Positions 54,067-62,889 of a DNA stretch of 64,000 nucleotides are shown piece by piece. Numbering within the stretch: position 1 is the first letter of the stretch; the number at the start of each line of letters is the position of its first letter. Below the pieces are notes generated by a model. The model was not told the DNA's origin, did no database searches, and was given only the letters and a program-made list of their open reading frames with translations. Origin of the DNA: CAZIVP01 sp964542915 (lineage in GTDB: Bacteria; Calditrichota; Calditrichia; Calditrichales; Calditrichaceae); assembly GCA_964542915.1 (NCBI GenBank), contig CAZIVP010000002.1, positions 1-64,000 of the forward strand. Reading direction: 5' to 3'. Made by a program: the position numbers and the translations under genes.

Positions 54067-54519
54067 TTATGGCCATTTAGGCGAATTTCTTATTTTTTCA
54101 ATTGTTGATTCCCTTCCACTTATATTTTGTGTATCGGCTACAAATGCTGTGACAAAGTTTGCACGATTATTTCCTATCATTCTAATAATTACGACATAAT
54201 TACTTTGCACAACAGCTACTCGTCTGGTTCGATCATGTTGCTTTCGCTTCTTATTCCATCCGACATATCGCTCACTGTGCGGATCTTGCAACGCTGCTTT
54301 AATCCAGTCAATTCTCTCAGCTCTAATACTAGAAAACCGATCTTTAATATTATCACGTTTAGTGGATTCATAAAAACAATGATGAAACTGGCGTTTTTGA
54401 AACCATACCTGAATTTGATCAAATGTTATTATTGGTACCATACAGTAAATTTTTTCAAAATGGATTCTGTATTCATCAACGGTTTCATAATAAACCAACT
54501 CCGGATAGGCCAATATCAC
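54067..54519 (-). CDS. Small nuclease-like protein (PBECR-type, tentative)
   Basis: A 150-residue protein whose second half (RAERIDWIKAALQDPHSE, VGWNKKRKQHDRTRRVAVV, NYVVIIRMIGNNRANFVTAF) follows the pattern of the phage Barnase/EndoU/ColicinE5/RelE-like nuclease group: a helix, two basic strands and a terminal FVTA strand. That assignment is from memory of the pattern, not a search. It overlaps the DUF3800 gene upstream by four bases, so the two are co-translated. AT-rich composition sets the pair apart from res and mod. Likely a toxin-like effector or nuclease partner. Confidence 0.55.
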   Translation of the reverse strand: MILAYPELVYYETVDEYRIHFEKIYCMVPIITFDQIQVWFQKRQFHHCFYESTKRDNIKDRFSSIRAERIDWIKAALQDPHSERYVGWNKKRKQHDRTRRVAVVQSNYVVIIRMIGNNRANFVTAFVADTQNISGRESTIEKIRNSPKWP

Positions 54520-55217
54520 CAGCCTCCATGTAGATCAATTACAAAAACATTAAACTTTTGCTCACCTCTAACAGTATGTGAAATGATTCGACCAAGATGC
54601 TCTTCGATTTTATTTACAACACTCTCTTTAGCTGAACCAGTTCTTAGAGTATTATTCAGTCTTGATGATGCTCCTCCTATTAAAGTGTCGCATAATTGAA
54701 TTAAGACAGATTTTTTAGACCGTACAGATTGAATATTTGCAATATCAGAAGATAAATTTGACCATTGTAAACAATCATGTAAAACCTTTAAACGATCATC
54801 ACTTCGATTCCTTTTGTAATCACAAAAGACATAATATGTGTTAAAATCAAGTATCCAGTGGTGCAACATTTGATAGTAAAACTTATAGAACCCGAGTTCC
54901 TGGTCATTATCATGATAATGAATTAAATCCACTTGTTTATAATCAATAGCAATACAACGGAAACGCAAATCAGGACCAACCCCAAAGAACCAATCGATAA
55001 GATCAAGGTAAAAGTTCAAGCGTGATGGGGACACTTTTTGCCACTTGAATTCACCACCCACTTTATGTTTATCCCGTAATTGATGAATAGCTGTTTTAAA
55101 TTCATTTCGCTTCGCTTTCTCCAGCCAAAGACTGCCAATAAGCATATAACTTACCAACGCCTCGCCGGATGAGAACAAATCGGGACGACTTTCATCACAA
55201 TAGATATCATATTCCAT
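54516..55217 (-). CDS. DUF3800 protein (RNase H-like fold)
   Basis: A 233-residue protein beginning MEYDIYCDESRPDLFSSGEA, the DUF3800 hallmark (an acidic CDES motif on the first strand). Further conserved acidic residues lie in YVFCDYKRNRSDDRL and a terminal VIDLHGGW. The fold is related to RNase H, and members recur in defence islands and mobile elements; no activity is established. It overlaps the res gene by 11 bases at its start and the small nuclease-like gene by four at its end. Its G+C is low (17 of 60 at 54721-54780) compared with res (38 of 60 at 56161-56220). Confidence 0.85.
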   Translation of the reverse strand: MEYDIYCDESRPDLFSSGEALVSYMLIGSLWLEKAKRNEFKTAIHQLRDKHKVGGEFKWQKVSPSRLNFYLDLIDWFFGVGPDLRFRCIAIDYKQVDLIHYHDNDQELGFYKFYYQMLHHWILDFNTYYVFCDYKRNRSDDRLKVLHDCLQWSNLSSDIANIQSVRSKKSVLIQLCDTLIGGASSRLNNTLRTGSAKESVVNKIEEHLGRIISHTVRGEQKFNVFVIDLHGGW

Positions 55218-58200
55218 TGGGGACTCCGCTCATATTTGCACACAACCTATCGATCAGTTCCGAAAACCCCTTTTCAATTTCATATACCTCGGTAAATTCG
55301 GCAAAGGCCCAGCGTCCGTACCGGCCGTTATTATTGACGGCCGGAATCCAGTAGTTATCCATGGTGGACTTTTTTTCTTTGGCGTCTTCGCCGCGATAGC
55401 CCTTGATTTCCACAATTAGGTGTAATGGGTCGTCTTTACCGTCGTCGATCATCACGATAAAATCGGGGCGATAACGGCGGGTTTCCGAGCCGAAGCGATA
55501 CGGCGCCTCAAAGCCGAGGCTGTGGTTTTTTACATAGGATTTAACGCGTGGTTGGGATTCCACCACCCGGCAAAACTCCGCTTCCCAATCGCTGTCCAGT
55601 ATGACCCAATTGATGTGGCATTTACGGGCATCCGTCTGCCAGCGGTGTCGTTTGGATGTATTGAAATTGACATGAATCGTGGAACCGGTGGGATTATAGG
55701 GATCGAACACGGCTTTTATCGGATTCTCATGTTCCAGCGTACTGGTAATAGCAGCGGTTATTTTATTGCAGGCCATTTCGGCCAGGTCCTGATACATCAA
55801 TTGCGCCGGAAATGTATTGCCCGTGCATCTAAGATAATTTTCCAGCCATTGTCGGGTGATCCGCTTCAATTGGCCGAACAGGTATAGTTTGGGTTCCTCG
55901 TCCGGATCGCGCCATTGATTATTCAGTAAGTGTTTAACCAGATGAAATATCAAAGTAGATTTACGCATATCGCCGGTATGCACCAGGTTTAAATCTACGC
56001 CCTCGCCGATGATGGCCTCATTTCGGGTTACGGACGGTCCAACCAGGTCGGGATTGAGTTCTAATACGGAATCGTCGTTAAAATCCGCCCTTAACCGTTC
56101 TTTGGGTAATTCAACCCGGTACCCTTCCACTCTAGGAAAACGGATTTCCAGATGGTCGCGCTCCGGTCGCATGGCTTTGACCTGAATGGTCTCTCTGGGC
56201 GGTTGCGGCGGCGCTACAACCGGTTTGGCCGTGAAGTCAAACGGTATGCCCAGCACATCAGCGTATTCCACATTAAAGCGATTGTTTTCATTCAACTCGT
56301 ACGATTGACGACGCAATGACCGACCGATGACCTGCTCGCAGAGCAATTGCGTGCCAAAGGCGCGCACACCCAACACATGTGTTACCGTACTGGCGTCCCA
56401 GCCCTCCGTGAGCATAGAAACCGACACCACACAACGGATGGAATCACCCAGGCGGCCCGGTTTGCCGACAGTGTTCATCACTTCCCGTAATAAATCCTGA
56501 TCTGTAAAATGTTCGGCCTGTTGGCGATCTCCGGTGCGTTCGATTACCTCCAGCCGATAACGATCAATCTCATCTGAAGCCATTTTACGGAAATTGGTAT
56601 CCAGAGCATCGCCTGACTCCAGTTGTTCACTATCAATAAGCAACGTCCGCGGCCGGGCGATGGGATTGCCGTATTCATCGAAGTTTCGAAATAACGGTAA
56701 ACGGCCGTTTTCAAGAGTTGTCGAACCATCTTGGTTCTCGCGGTAAAAACCGGCAATATAGTCATAAACCAGTTTGGACGTAGATGTATTATTACACACT
56801 ACAATAAAACAGGGTGGGACGCTGACCTGTTTTTCCTGCCACAGTTGGAAGGTTTTCTCATAATGGCCGTATAAGGCTTCCAGGGCCGTTAGTAACGTCG
56901 CCGGCAGGCTAAGCGGATCCAACGACTTCGATTTACCCCGACCTTTTTTGGGCATTTTAGTCCGAATATGTTCCCACAAATTACGAAATATGGGCGCCTC
57001 GCCGCTTGGGATATTATCCGAGACGGGTACACGCGGAAGTTTGACAATACCACATTCGATGGCGTCCATCAGGGAAAAGTCACTCATCGTCCAGGGAAAT
57101 AAGGTGCCTTCCGCATAACCGGATCCCCGTAAAAAGAACGGCGTGGCCGAAAGATCGGTTATTCGATTGACCCCAATCTTACGATTAACGATCTCCAGGC
57201 CGTTGATCCACAGGCGGGCAGCCTCATTATTTTTCTCTGCCTCTTTCCTTTCATCGCCTTTTAATTGTTCGCTATCCTCGTCATCGGGTTTCTCCCGGTA
57301 ACAATGGTGGCCTTCGTCGTTCAAAACCATGATTGATTTCATGCCCATCAGTTCCGGCATAACCCGTTGCAGCATCTGACCTTCGGTCTCCAGTGTATCA
57401 AGGTCCGGCCCTCGTCCTTTCAGAAGGGCGCGTCCGCCTTTAGAGAGTTCCATCCGTTCACGTAATTTAAAAGCATGGTAATTGGTAATAACGATTTTGG
57501 CCTTTTCCAACTCCGATAACAGATCATTGGGCGCCAGTTCTCGGCTGGCATAATAACTGTCCGGATCGTTGGGTTTTAAAACACGCAAGCGGTCGCGTAT
57601 TGTTATCCCCGGCGTTACGACAAGAAAACCACGGGAAAATTTCTGACTGTTGGGCCGGCGAACGGCATTGATGGTCTGCCATGCAATAATCATAGCCATG
57701 ACAGTGGTTTTACCGGCGCCGGTGGCCAGTTTAAGTGCTAAACGCGGCAAACCGGGATTGGCGTCGTTATTGGCGTTTTCCAGATGATCCAGAAAGGAAT
57801 GACCAAGTTTACCCATTTTCGGCGCCACTTCAGTCAGCCAGATCATGGTTTCCACCGCTTCGATCTGGCAAAAAAACGGTCGGAAACTGTTAAAACGATG
57901 ATGCCGCCAGTGTTGCAGTAACCGGGCGGTTTCGGGCGTCACTTTCCAATCCGCCGGATTTTTGATAGCCCGCCATTGATCGAGATGGCGACGCAGTTCA
58001 TTTATTATGGGCGTCGGATCGTATTTTTGTTTTTCGGTAGATAACGACTTGCCTTCGTCAAATACCAGTTCACTTTGTTTGGCTGATCCCTTCTTGCGTT
58101 TTTTGGGCTTGGGAATGGGCGTAATAAATTCGGCTTTTCGACGGTAATCATTGATTGTCTGTGTCGGTTGGCCATCTTCGTCCAGTTCCCAGTGGCGGGC

Positions 58201-58254
58201 GGGATATTCATAGGGCGAATTGAGAATGGGTTGTTCAAAAAAACGATCGCTCAT
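55207..58254 (-). CDS. Type III-like restriction subunit (Res): DEAD-type helicase with PD-(D/E)XK nuclease
   Basis: A 1015-residue protein of the BPTD_3080-like Res family. Walker A ATGAGKT is at 177-183, the DExH-like box is VLNDEGHHCY at about 311-320, motif III is LSATPFF, and a second helicase lobe holds SVSMLTEGWDASTVTHVLG and CEQVIGRSLRR. The C-terminal nuclease shows RPDFIVMID followed by HLIVEIKGYRG, a PD-(D/E)XK site in the last 90 residues. It should translocate on DNA and cut unmodified DNA together with the Mod protein encoded 1.3 kb downstream. It is the first gene of the operon, and AGGAG lies 12 bases before its ATG. Confidence 0.87.
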   Translation of the reverse strand: MSDRFFEQPILNSPYEYPARHWELDEDGQPTQTINDYRRKAEFITPIPKPKKRKKGSAKQSELVFDEGKSLSTEKQKYDPTPIINELRRHLDQWRAIKNPADWKVTPETARLLQHWRHHRFNSFRPFFCQIEAVETMIWLTEVAPKMGKLGHSFLDHLENANNDANPGLPRLALKLATGAGKTTVMAMIIAWQTINAVRRPNSQKFSRGFLVVTPGITIRDRLRVLKPNDPDSYYASRELAPNDLLSELEKAKIVITNYHAFKLRERMELSKGGRALLKGRGPDLDTLETEGQMLQRVMPELMGMKSIMVLNDEGHHCYREKPDDEDSEQLKGDERKEAEKNNEAARLWINGLEIVNRKIGVNRITDLSATPFFLRGSGYAEGTLFPWTMSDFSLMDAIECGIVKLPRVPVSDNIPSGEAPIFRNLWEHIRTKMPKKGRGKSKSLDPLSLPATLLTALEALYGHYEKTFQLWQEKQVSVPPCFIVVCNNTSTSKLVYDYIAGFYRENQDGSTTLENGRLPLFRNFDEYGNPIARPRTLLIDSEQLESGDALDTNFRKMASDEIDRYRLEVIERTGDRQQAEHFTDQDLLREVMNTVGKPGRLGDSIRCVVSVSMLTEGWDASTVTHVLGVRAFGTQLLCEQVIGRSLRRQSYELNENNRFNVEYADVLGIPFDFTAKPVVAPPQPPRETIQVKAMRPERDHLEIRFPRVEGYRVELPKERLRADFNDDSVLELNPDLVGPSVTRNEAIIGEGVDLNLVHTGDMRKSTLIFHLVKHLLNNQWRDPDEEPKLYLFGQLKRITRQWLENYLRCTGNTFPAQLMYQDLAEMACNKITAAITSTLEHENPIKAVFDPYNPTGSTIHVNFNTSKRHRWQTDARKCHINWVILDSDWEAEFCRVVESQPRVKSYVKNHSLGFEAPYRFGSETRRYRPDFIVMIDDGKDDPLHLIVEIKGYRGEDAKEKKSTMDNYWIPAVNNNGRYGRWAFAEFTEVYEIEKGFSELIDRLCANMSGVPNGI

Positions 58255-58578
58255 AGCTAAATTATGCTCCTGGCCATAACCTGTAATTACAAGTTAACAT
58301 GCATATAAGGCATTGACGTTTATGGATAACATAAATCAGAAAAAAGACCAATATGCCATCCCTGATCAGAAAAACCTTACGCGTACCAGCTAAAAAAATA
58401 TAAATTTATAGAAGCAAGTGCAATTGTACAGATCAAAGTTTTTACATCTTTAGGTAAACTTGCTCTTATAGCGCAGACAAGGCAATAAAGATTTACTTAT
58501 TTGCAATACACCATCATAAAATTTATTGATAAGGCTTCACGAAGCCGGCATTCGTTTAGACGAATATTTAATGATATT
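58255..58578. other. Upstream region of the defence-like operon
   Basis: These 324 AT-rich bases must contain the promoter for the leftward operon. No -35/-10 pair, operator or small gene is convincing. It also lies downstream of the coiled-coil membrane protein gene, and no terminator hairpin is seen. Confidence 0.4.
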
Positions 58579-59058
58579 TCATGGAGTAAAAAAGAACGGA
58601 CCTATTATTGCTATCAAAACGAGTACAATGATGAGAAAATTTAAAATTTTGAGGATTTTATGATTTTTTCCCATACGGTCGTTTAAGCGTTGCAAGCGAT
58701 TATCGAATTCATCAGCGAACTTCTGGATGTCATCTTTAACCTGTAGTATTGATTCATCAAATCGTCTCTCCACCGTTTCCAGTCTGTTTATGATGTTCTG
58801 CATTCCACTATTGATTCCGCTGATGGTGGAATCCATTTTATCTAAACGAGAAGGAAAATCAATTTTTTCAATCGTGCCGGTTAATGAATTTACATTCTCC
58901 ACTAATTGCTTGGTTGATTGATTTAATTTACCTGCTTCTTCAAGCGTTTTTTCAGCAGCCGCTCTGGATTGGGCAACCAATTCATTGGCGGATTTAACTT
59001 TTTTGAGCTCTTCCTCGAGTTCAAGTAGATTCCTATTAATGTCTGAGGTTTCAGTCAT
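58579..59058 (-). CDS. Coiled-coil protein with C-terminal membrane anchor
   Basis: A protein of about 159 residues. An almost continuous heptad-rich coiled coil runs from residue 5 to 130 (LLELEEELKKVKSANELV, MQNIINRLETVERRFDE), followed by a single C-terminal membrane helix (LKILNFLIIVLVLIAIIGPF). This tail-anchored layout leaves the coil in the cytosol. I do not recognise a family. ATG 59058 follows GAGGG and begins one base after the stop of the preceding small gene, so the two are translationally coupled. They may belong functionally with the defence-like genes downstream on the same strand. Confidence 0.7.
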   Translation of the reverse strand: MTETSDINRNLLELEEELKKVKSANELVAQSRAAAEKTLEEAGKLNQSTKQLVENVNSLTGTIEKIDFPSRLDKMDSTISGINSGMQNIINRLETVERRFDESILQVKDDIQKFADEFDNRLQRLNDRMGKNHKILKILNFLIIVLVLIAIIGPFFFTP

Positions 59059-59059
59059 G

Positions 59060-59242
59060 TTACATTCCCTCACAATACGTTTGATTGAACGGTTTTAACC
59101 ACGTTAAATGTTCTTTCGCCATTTCAGGTTCTAAATATTGTCTGGTCGTGCTATCATATTGAATACACAATTCATAAAACGTCGAAAGATGGTTTAAATA
59201 GTCAGTTCGCTCCAATTCTTTAAATCCCTTAATCTCTGCCAT
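59060..59242 (-). CDS. 60-residue protein coupled to the coiled-coil gene
   Basis: A small acidic protein starting MAEIKGFKELERTDYLNHL and ending LKPFNQTYCEGM, with no signal peptide or membrane segment. Its TAA ends one base before the ATG of the coiled-coil membrane protein, and this close coupling is the main reason to accept it as real. The ribosome site is weak. No family recognised; it could be the tail of a formerly larger gene. Confidence 0.5.
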   Translation of the reverse strand: MAEIKGFKELERTDYLNHLSTFYELCIQYDSTTRQYLEPEMAKEHLTWLKPFNQTYCEGM

Positions 59243-59370
59243 CCGACTTCAAAATCTCTTATAGCTGCGTTCTTACTATCAACAGTCAACAGGAGACGCG
59301 AAAATGACCGCAGTAATAATAACACGGGATTATCCGGCGTATCGCTAAGAAGCCGGTCGCATGAGCCCCT

Positions 59371-59707
59371 TTAGTGATTTAAGGCATCCTGTTCGCCGTT
59401 TATCTTTTTCATAAACTTCCATACAGTACGGATCGATAATTCATCCTGAATTTCTTTACAAATATCTTCCGTGTATTTTGAATTAAAATTAATTATTGAC
59501 GCATGCCATAAAAATGTTATGATCATTTATTCCTTCATATAACGTGGAATGCATGACATCGCTGGCTTCCTCCCGTTTCGCATCTTTATGATCATACACA
59601 AATTCAATATGATGTTTTATAGCGATTCTTAATGGTGATTTGCTGTGATTGTTATTCATTTGTTCAAAATACTTGTTAGTCGCTTCCCGGCCAATATATC
59701 TGTGCAT
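59371..59707 (-). pseudogene. Frameshifted small gene, unknown family
   Basis: From ATG 59707 the frame runs 72 codons (MHRYIGREATNKYFEQMNN ... EGINDHN) and stops at 59489. The neighbouring frame continues sensibly across the stop with ITFLWHASIINFNSKY and ends GEQDALNH at 59371. A one-base shift around 59500-59520 joins them into about 112 residues. I do not recognise the product. It lies in a 1.2-kb stretch of decayed sequence with a transposase relic. Confidence 0.4.
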
Positions 59708-59844
59708 ATAATTATATAAATGGTGTAAGTATTTATTATAATCTTTCTTGATTATTTAGGTCTACAGGAAAGTTCGTGGATCGGGTTCAAATTTACCCGG
59801 GAAAAATAGAACGGATATACCAAAATCTCATACCGTCTCCGCCC

Positions 59845-60167
59845 TCACGAAAAACGGGACAGGTGCGGGGCCTGATCTCGGTTTTCTGCCAGATCAGTGA
59901 CGCTTTTATTTTTGAGATCGACAAGAACCGAAGCATAGTAAGGAGTGGCTTTCGCCGCATCTGACAAGCGTCTAAATGACGCCATCGTCGTTCAGCACGA
60001 TGATCAGAAAGTCTTCAAATCTTGCCGCACTCAGGAGAAAGCGCCTTATCGGAACGGTAATCGATAAATACTTCCACCTCCGCAGTGGTCTTTTTCAAGA
60101 CAATATCATGTAAATACCAGGGAGGCGTAATGCATCGTATTTCTTTATAGAAATTTGTATCATCCAT
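59845..60167 (-). pseudogene. Decayed ISL3-like transposase fragment
   Basis: From ATG 60167 the sequence reads CITPPWYLHDIVLKK, then a cysteine-containing SPECGK, as in the zinc-finger start of ISL3 transposases. After a frameshift it continues AERRWRHLDACQMR, the RxWRHLD block of the family. After another shift it reads TPYYASVLVDLKNKSVTDLAENRD, which resembles the start of the DDE domain. Large parts are missing and frames are broken, so it is not functional. A possible element end, GGGCTCTGCAGGAGAGC on the minus strand, lies at 60195-60211. Confidence 0.55.
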
Positions 60168-60253
60168 AAAACAAGTTTAATGATTTCTCCACAAGCTCTC
60201 CTGCAGAGCCCTTTTTATAATGAGCACCTTAGTTATGAAATTCTTGTTTTTTA

Positions 60254-60368
60254 TCCCGAATAGGTCGGGACAGGTTGGCAGAACTTAGGAAACGACCCTG
60301 CACCAAATGGCCTAAAAATCATTTGTCAATCATTCTAGCGAAGCGGAACGGCCCTCCCGATACTCGGG
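60254..60368. repeat. Two TCCCGA...TCGGGA hairpins
   Basis: TCCCGA-ATAGG-TCGGGA at 60254-60270 and CCCGA-TAC-TCGGG at 60356-60368 are two small palindromes of the same core sequence, 85 bases apart, in noncoding sequence. They resemble REP-type elements widespread in FCB-group genomes. Nothing else is recognised in the surrounding 60212-60430. Confidence 0.5.
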
Positions 60369-60433
60369 GCTCGCCCGGGTTAAAAATACAAACTTAATCT
60401 AAGCGATAACCAAGTTATCAAATTGAACGCCAC

Positions 60434-60469
60434 AAAAAATAGCCGGCTCTTATTAAAAGGGCCGGCTAT
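60434..60469 (-). terminator. Rho-independent terminator of the 60488-62638 gene
   Basis: On the minus strand, ATAGCCGGC pairs exactly with GCCGGCTAT and is followed by TTTTTT. It lies about 20 bases after the stop codon. Confidence 0.9.
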
Positions 60470-60487
60470 ATCGGACCATTTACGATG

Positions 60488-62638
60488 CTATTTGACGAGC
60501 ATGAGTTTTTTTGTAATGACCTGATCGGCCGTTTTTACCCGATAAAAGTACACGCCAGAAGCAAAATCCGAGGCATTCCATGTGGCTTTGTGTGTTCCGG
60601 CGTTCAGCTCCGCATCAATCAAGCTTGTTACCATTTTACCCGTAATATCATGAATCGTTACTTCTACACGCCCTTGTTTGGCCAGGCCAAATGGAATGTT
60701 GGTTACCGGATTAAAAGGATTGGGATAATTTTGATCCACAAAAAACGCATCGGGTAAGATTTGTTCTGCCTCTATGCCGGTGGTCAAAGTATATTCGAAC
60801 TCCAGATAATAACGACCTGCCTCTTCACTTACCACGACCGAATCTTGAGCCGGTGAAACTTCATATTGCTCACCAAAGTACGGTGGATAAATACGCCACG
60901 TGCCGTCGCAAACTTTAAAGTTATAAGTGGTATCAGGATTCGGCGTGGTACCGGTTTCATAAACTTCGGGAAATTGACCGTCGGTTTGAATATGCATCCA
61001 ATAATCCAGGGCTTGTGCCGGTGCATTAATAAGCTTCACAGTGATATTTGCATGACGGTAATTCAAAGTGAAATCAAGATTTTCAACTGTATCTTCTTTT
61101 ACCATGATATTTTCATAAGCGGCCGGCATTCCGAGATAATTTCCGCTCCAGTCATCAAACCTTATCGTGTAGACCCCATCAGCAATACCCTGCCAATAGG
61201 TATGATCTTCCTCAATAAAGGTTTGGTAGAAGTTTGTACCGGAATCATCAAAAATATTAATATGGGCTGAAGTTGAGTCAAAATACGCCTCCGGATCGCC
61301 CTCATCAAAAGTAACCGTGCCGCAGAGAGCATTAGTGGCCCGGACCATGTTAAATCGAACGGTATCGCCCGGACTCCCTGCTTTATTTAACCCGTCTTCG
61401 ACAATATAACCTTCCGGAAGAGGCGTACCCCAGTTCGGGGATGTATTAATCGAAACATTATAGCTGTAGGTACTCCGCACGCTCAATTCCGCAAATCCCT
61501 GTGGGTCGGTATAGCTTTGTGTCGAACCTACGGTTTCATTGGAAGCCCTTATTAAGAATTCCTGCTGCGGGGGATTTACTCCATCCTTGGTCATTTCAAC
61601 ATAGATAACGGTATCCGTGGGCACTACATAAATATTTTTTTGCAGACTATCACCTTTATTAACGGTAAACCTTAACCTGTCGTCATTCTGGGTATTGGGT
61701 ACGAGATAATCCGGTATTAACCCCTCTTCTCCCCAAACATGTAATTCAAATATAGCCGACGTCTGACCTTCGGCAAATATAGCCGGCGCATTAAATACAC
61801 CCTCTGAAATATAAAAATCAGAGTCGACTCCGTTGGTCGTGTTTCGCAGGGCTCCGTAATCATTGATTAAAATCTGTTCATGGCTGAATTCATCTACGAT
61901 TTCGCCATAAACCCAGGCTTCGGCTAACTGACAGTAAAAATCAATGTTATTAACTGATGGATTATCTACATATGTCATCTGGCTTTCCGGCTCCACATAA
62001 CCGTTTATTTGCCCCGGGAAAAAGACGCTTATTCTCCAGTTATCATTAAACCCGGATTGAGGGATATTAATGGAATAATTTCCGTATTCATCAGTAAGTC
62101 CGGACCAATAACCGACATAGCTGCTTTGGGCTTCAGCGCCGATCATAATATTTGCCAGCGCATCATCCGGAGTGCTTTTATCGCTCTTGCTGAGTGTTCC
62201 GGAAATGACTGCGCCTGGATTGTCAAGGGCATTTATGCTCAAGCTTGCCGAGGCCGTGCTCTGATCGTTTTGATCAATCACATTCATAATATAATCGGAA
62301 GGCGCAAAACCGAACGGCCCAAATGCCGTATAGACCACTTCATCCAATACCGCACTCGAATCACCCGGCCCTTCTTCCCCCATCTGACCATCCTGTAAGT
62401 TGAATTCATCAAGCAATACATCCGGTTCTGATAGAAGCTGATCCTGATCCACATCGAGATAAAGCTGAAAGAGGGCGGACCCTCCCGGCGTTGATACATC
62501 AAATTCCCAGGCGAATTGGTCTCCCTGTGCCATCGTGGTTGCCTCCTGCCCATTCACCCAGAATTTTAAATAGGTTGTTGCCTGGGTTACTGAGGCAGAA
62601 AGAACAACGATCATCAAACTTTGCAACAAACGTTTCAT
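60488..62638 (-). CDS. Exported multi-domain protein with type IX sorting domain
   Basis: A 716-residue protein. After a signal peptide (1-21) there are several immunoglobulin- or carboxypeptidase-regulatory-like beta domains (for example AVISGTLSKSDKSTPDDALA and SGLTDEYGNYSINIPQSGF, then NALCGTVTFDEGDPEAYFD). The type IX sorting domain starts at FFVDQNYPNPFNPVTNIPF and ends KKLMLVK. No catalytic motif is visible, so it is likely a surface or secreted structural or binding protein. ATG 62638 follows GGGAGAAAG; the earlier in-frame ATG would add 11 non-signal-like residues. It is followed by a strong terminator. Confidence 0.85.
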   Translation of the reverse strand: MKRLLQSLMIVVLSASVTQATTYLKFWVNGQEATTMAQGDQFAWEFDVSTPGGSALFQLYLDVDQDQLLSEPDVLLDEFNLQDGQMGEEGPGDSSAVLDEVVYTAFGPFGFAPSDYIMNVIDQNDQSTASASLSINALDNPGAVISGTLSKSDKSTPDDALANIMIGAEAQSSYVGYWSGLTDEYGNYSINIPQSGFNDNWRISVFFPGQINGYVEPESQMTYVDNPSVNNIDFYCQLAEAWVYGEIVDEFSHEQILINDYGALRNTTNGVDSDFYISEGVFNAPAIFAEGQTSAIFELHVWGEEGLIPDYLVPNTQNDDRLRFTVNKGDSLQKNIYVVPTDTVIYVEMTKDGVNPPQQEFLIRASNETVGSTQSYTDPQGFAELSVRSTYSYNVSINTSPNWGTPLPEGYIVEDGLNKAGSPGDTVRFNMVRATNALCGTVTFDEGDPEAYFDSTSAHINIFDDSGTNFYQTFIEEDHTYWQGIADGVYTIRFDDWSGNYLGMPAAYENIMVKEDTVENLDFTLNYRHANITVKLINAPAQALDYWMHIQTDGQFPEVYETGTTPNPDTTYNFKVCDGTWRIYPPYFGEQYEVSPAQDSVVVSEEAGRYYLEFEYTLTTGIEAEQILPDAFFVDQNYPNPFNPVTNIPFGLAKQGRVEVTIHDITGKMVTSLIDAELNAGTHKATWNASDFASGVYFYRVKTADQVITKKLMLVK

Positions 62639-62889
62639 AGTTCTTTCTCCCATTTTAATTAACATACACAAATACCAGTTTTGTAAAAGACTACTTTCCC
62701 CGGGCCTATTTAAAAGTAATATCGGATAGCCTATTAAACACTTGAAGACTTAGCTCAATTATCGACAATCTATTTTTCCAATTGTACACGGTATGATCGC
62801 AAAATTGGATGGTTCACATAAAATAAAGTCCTTTTTTAAATGAAAAACCAACGGTTTCCAAGTCAAGTTTTATAAAGGTTCGTTTATTT

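Noticed and set aside
59776..59964. 62-codon plus-strand frame
   Set aside because: It lies opposite the ISL3-like transposase relic, whose minus-strand pieces match a known family, so this frame is a shadow.
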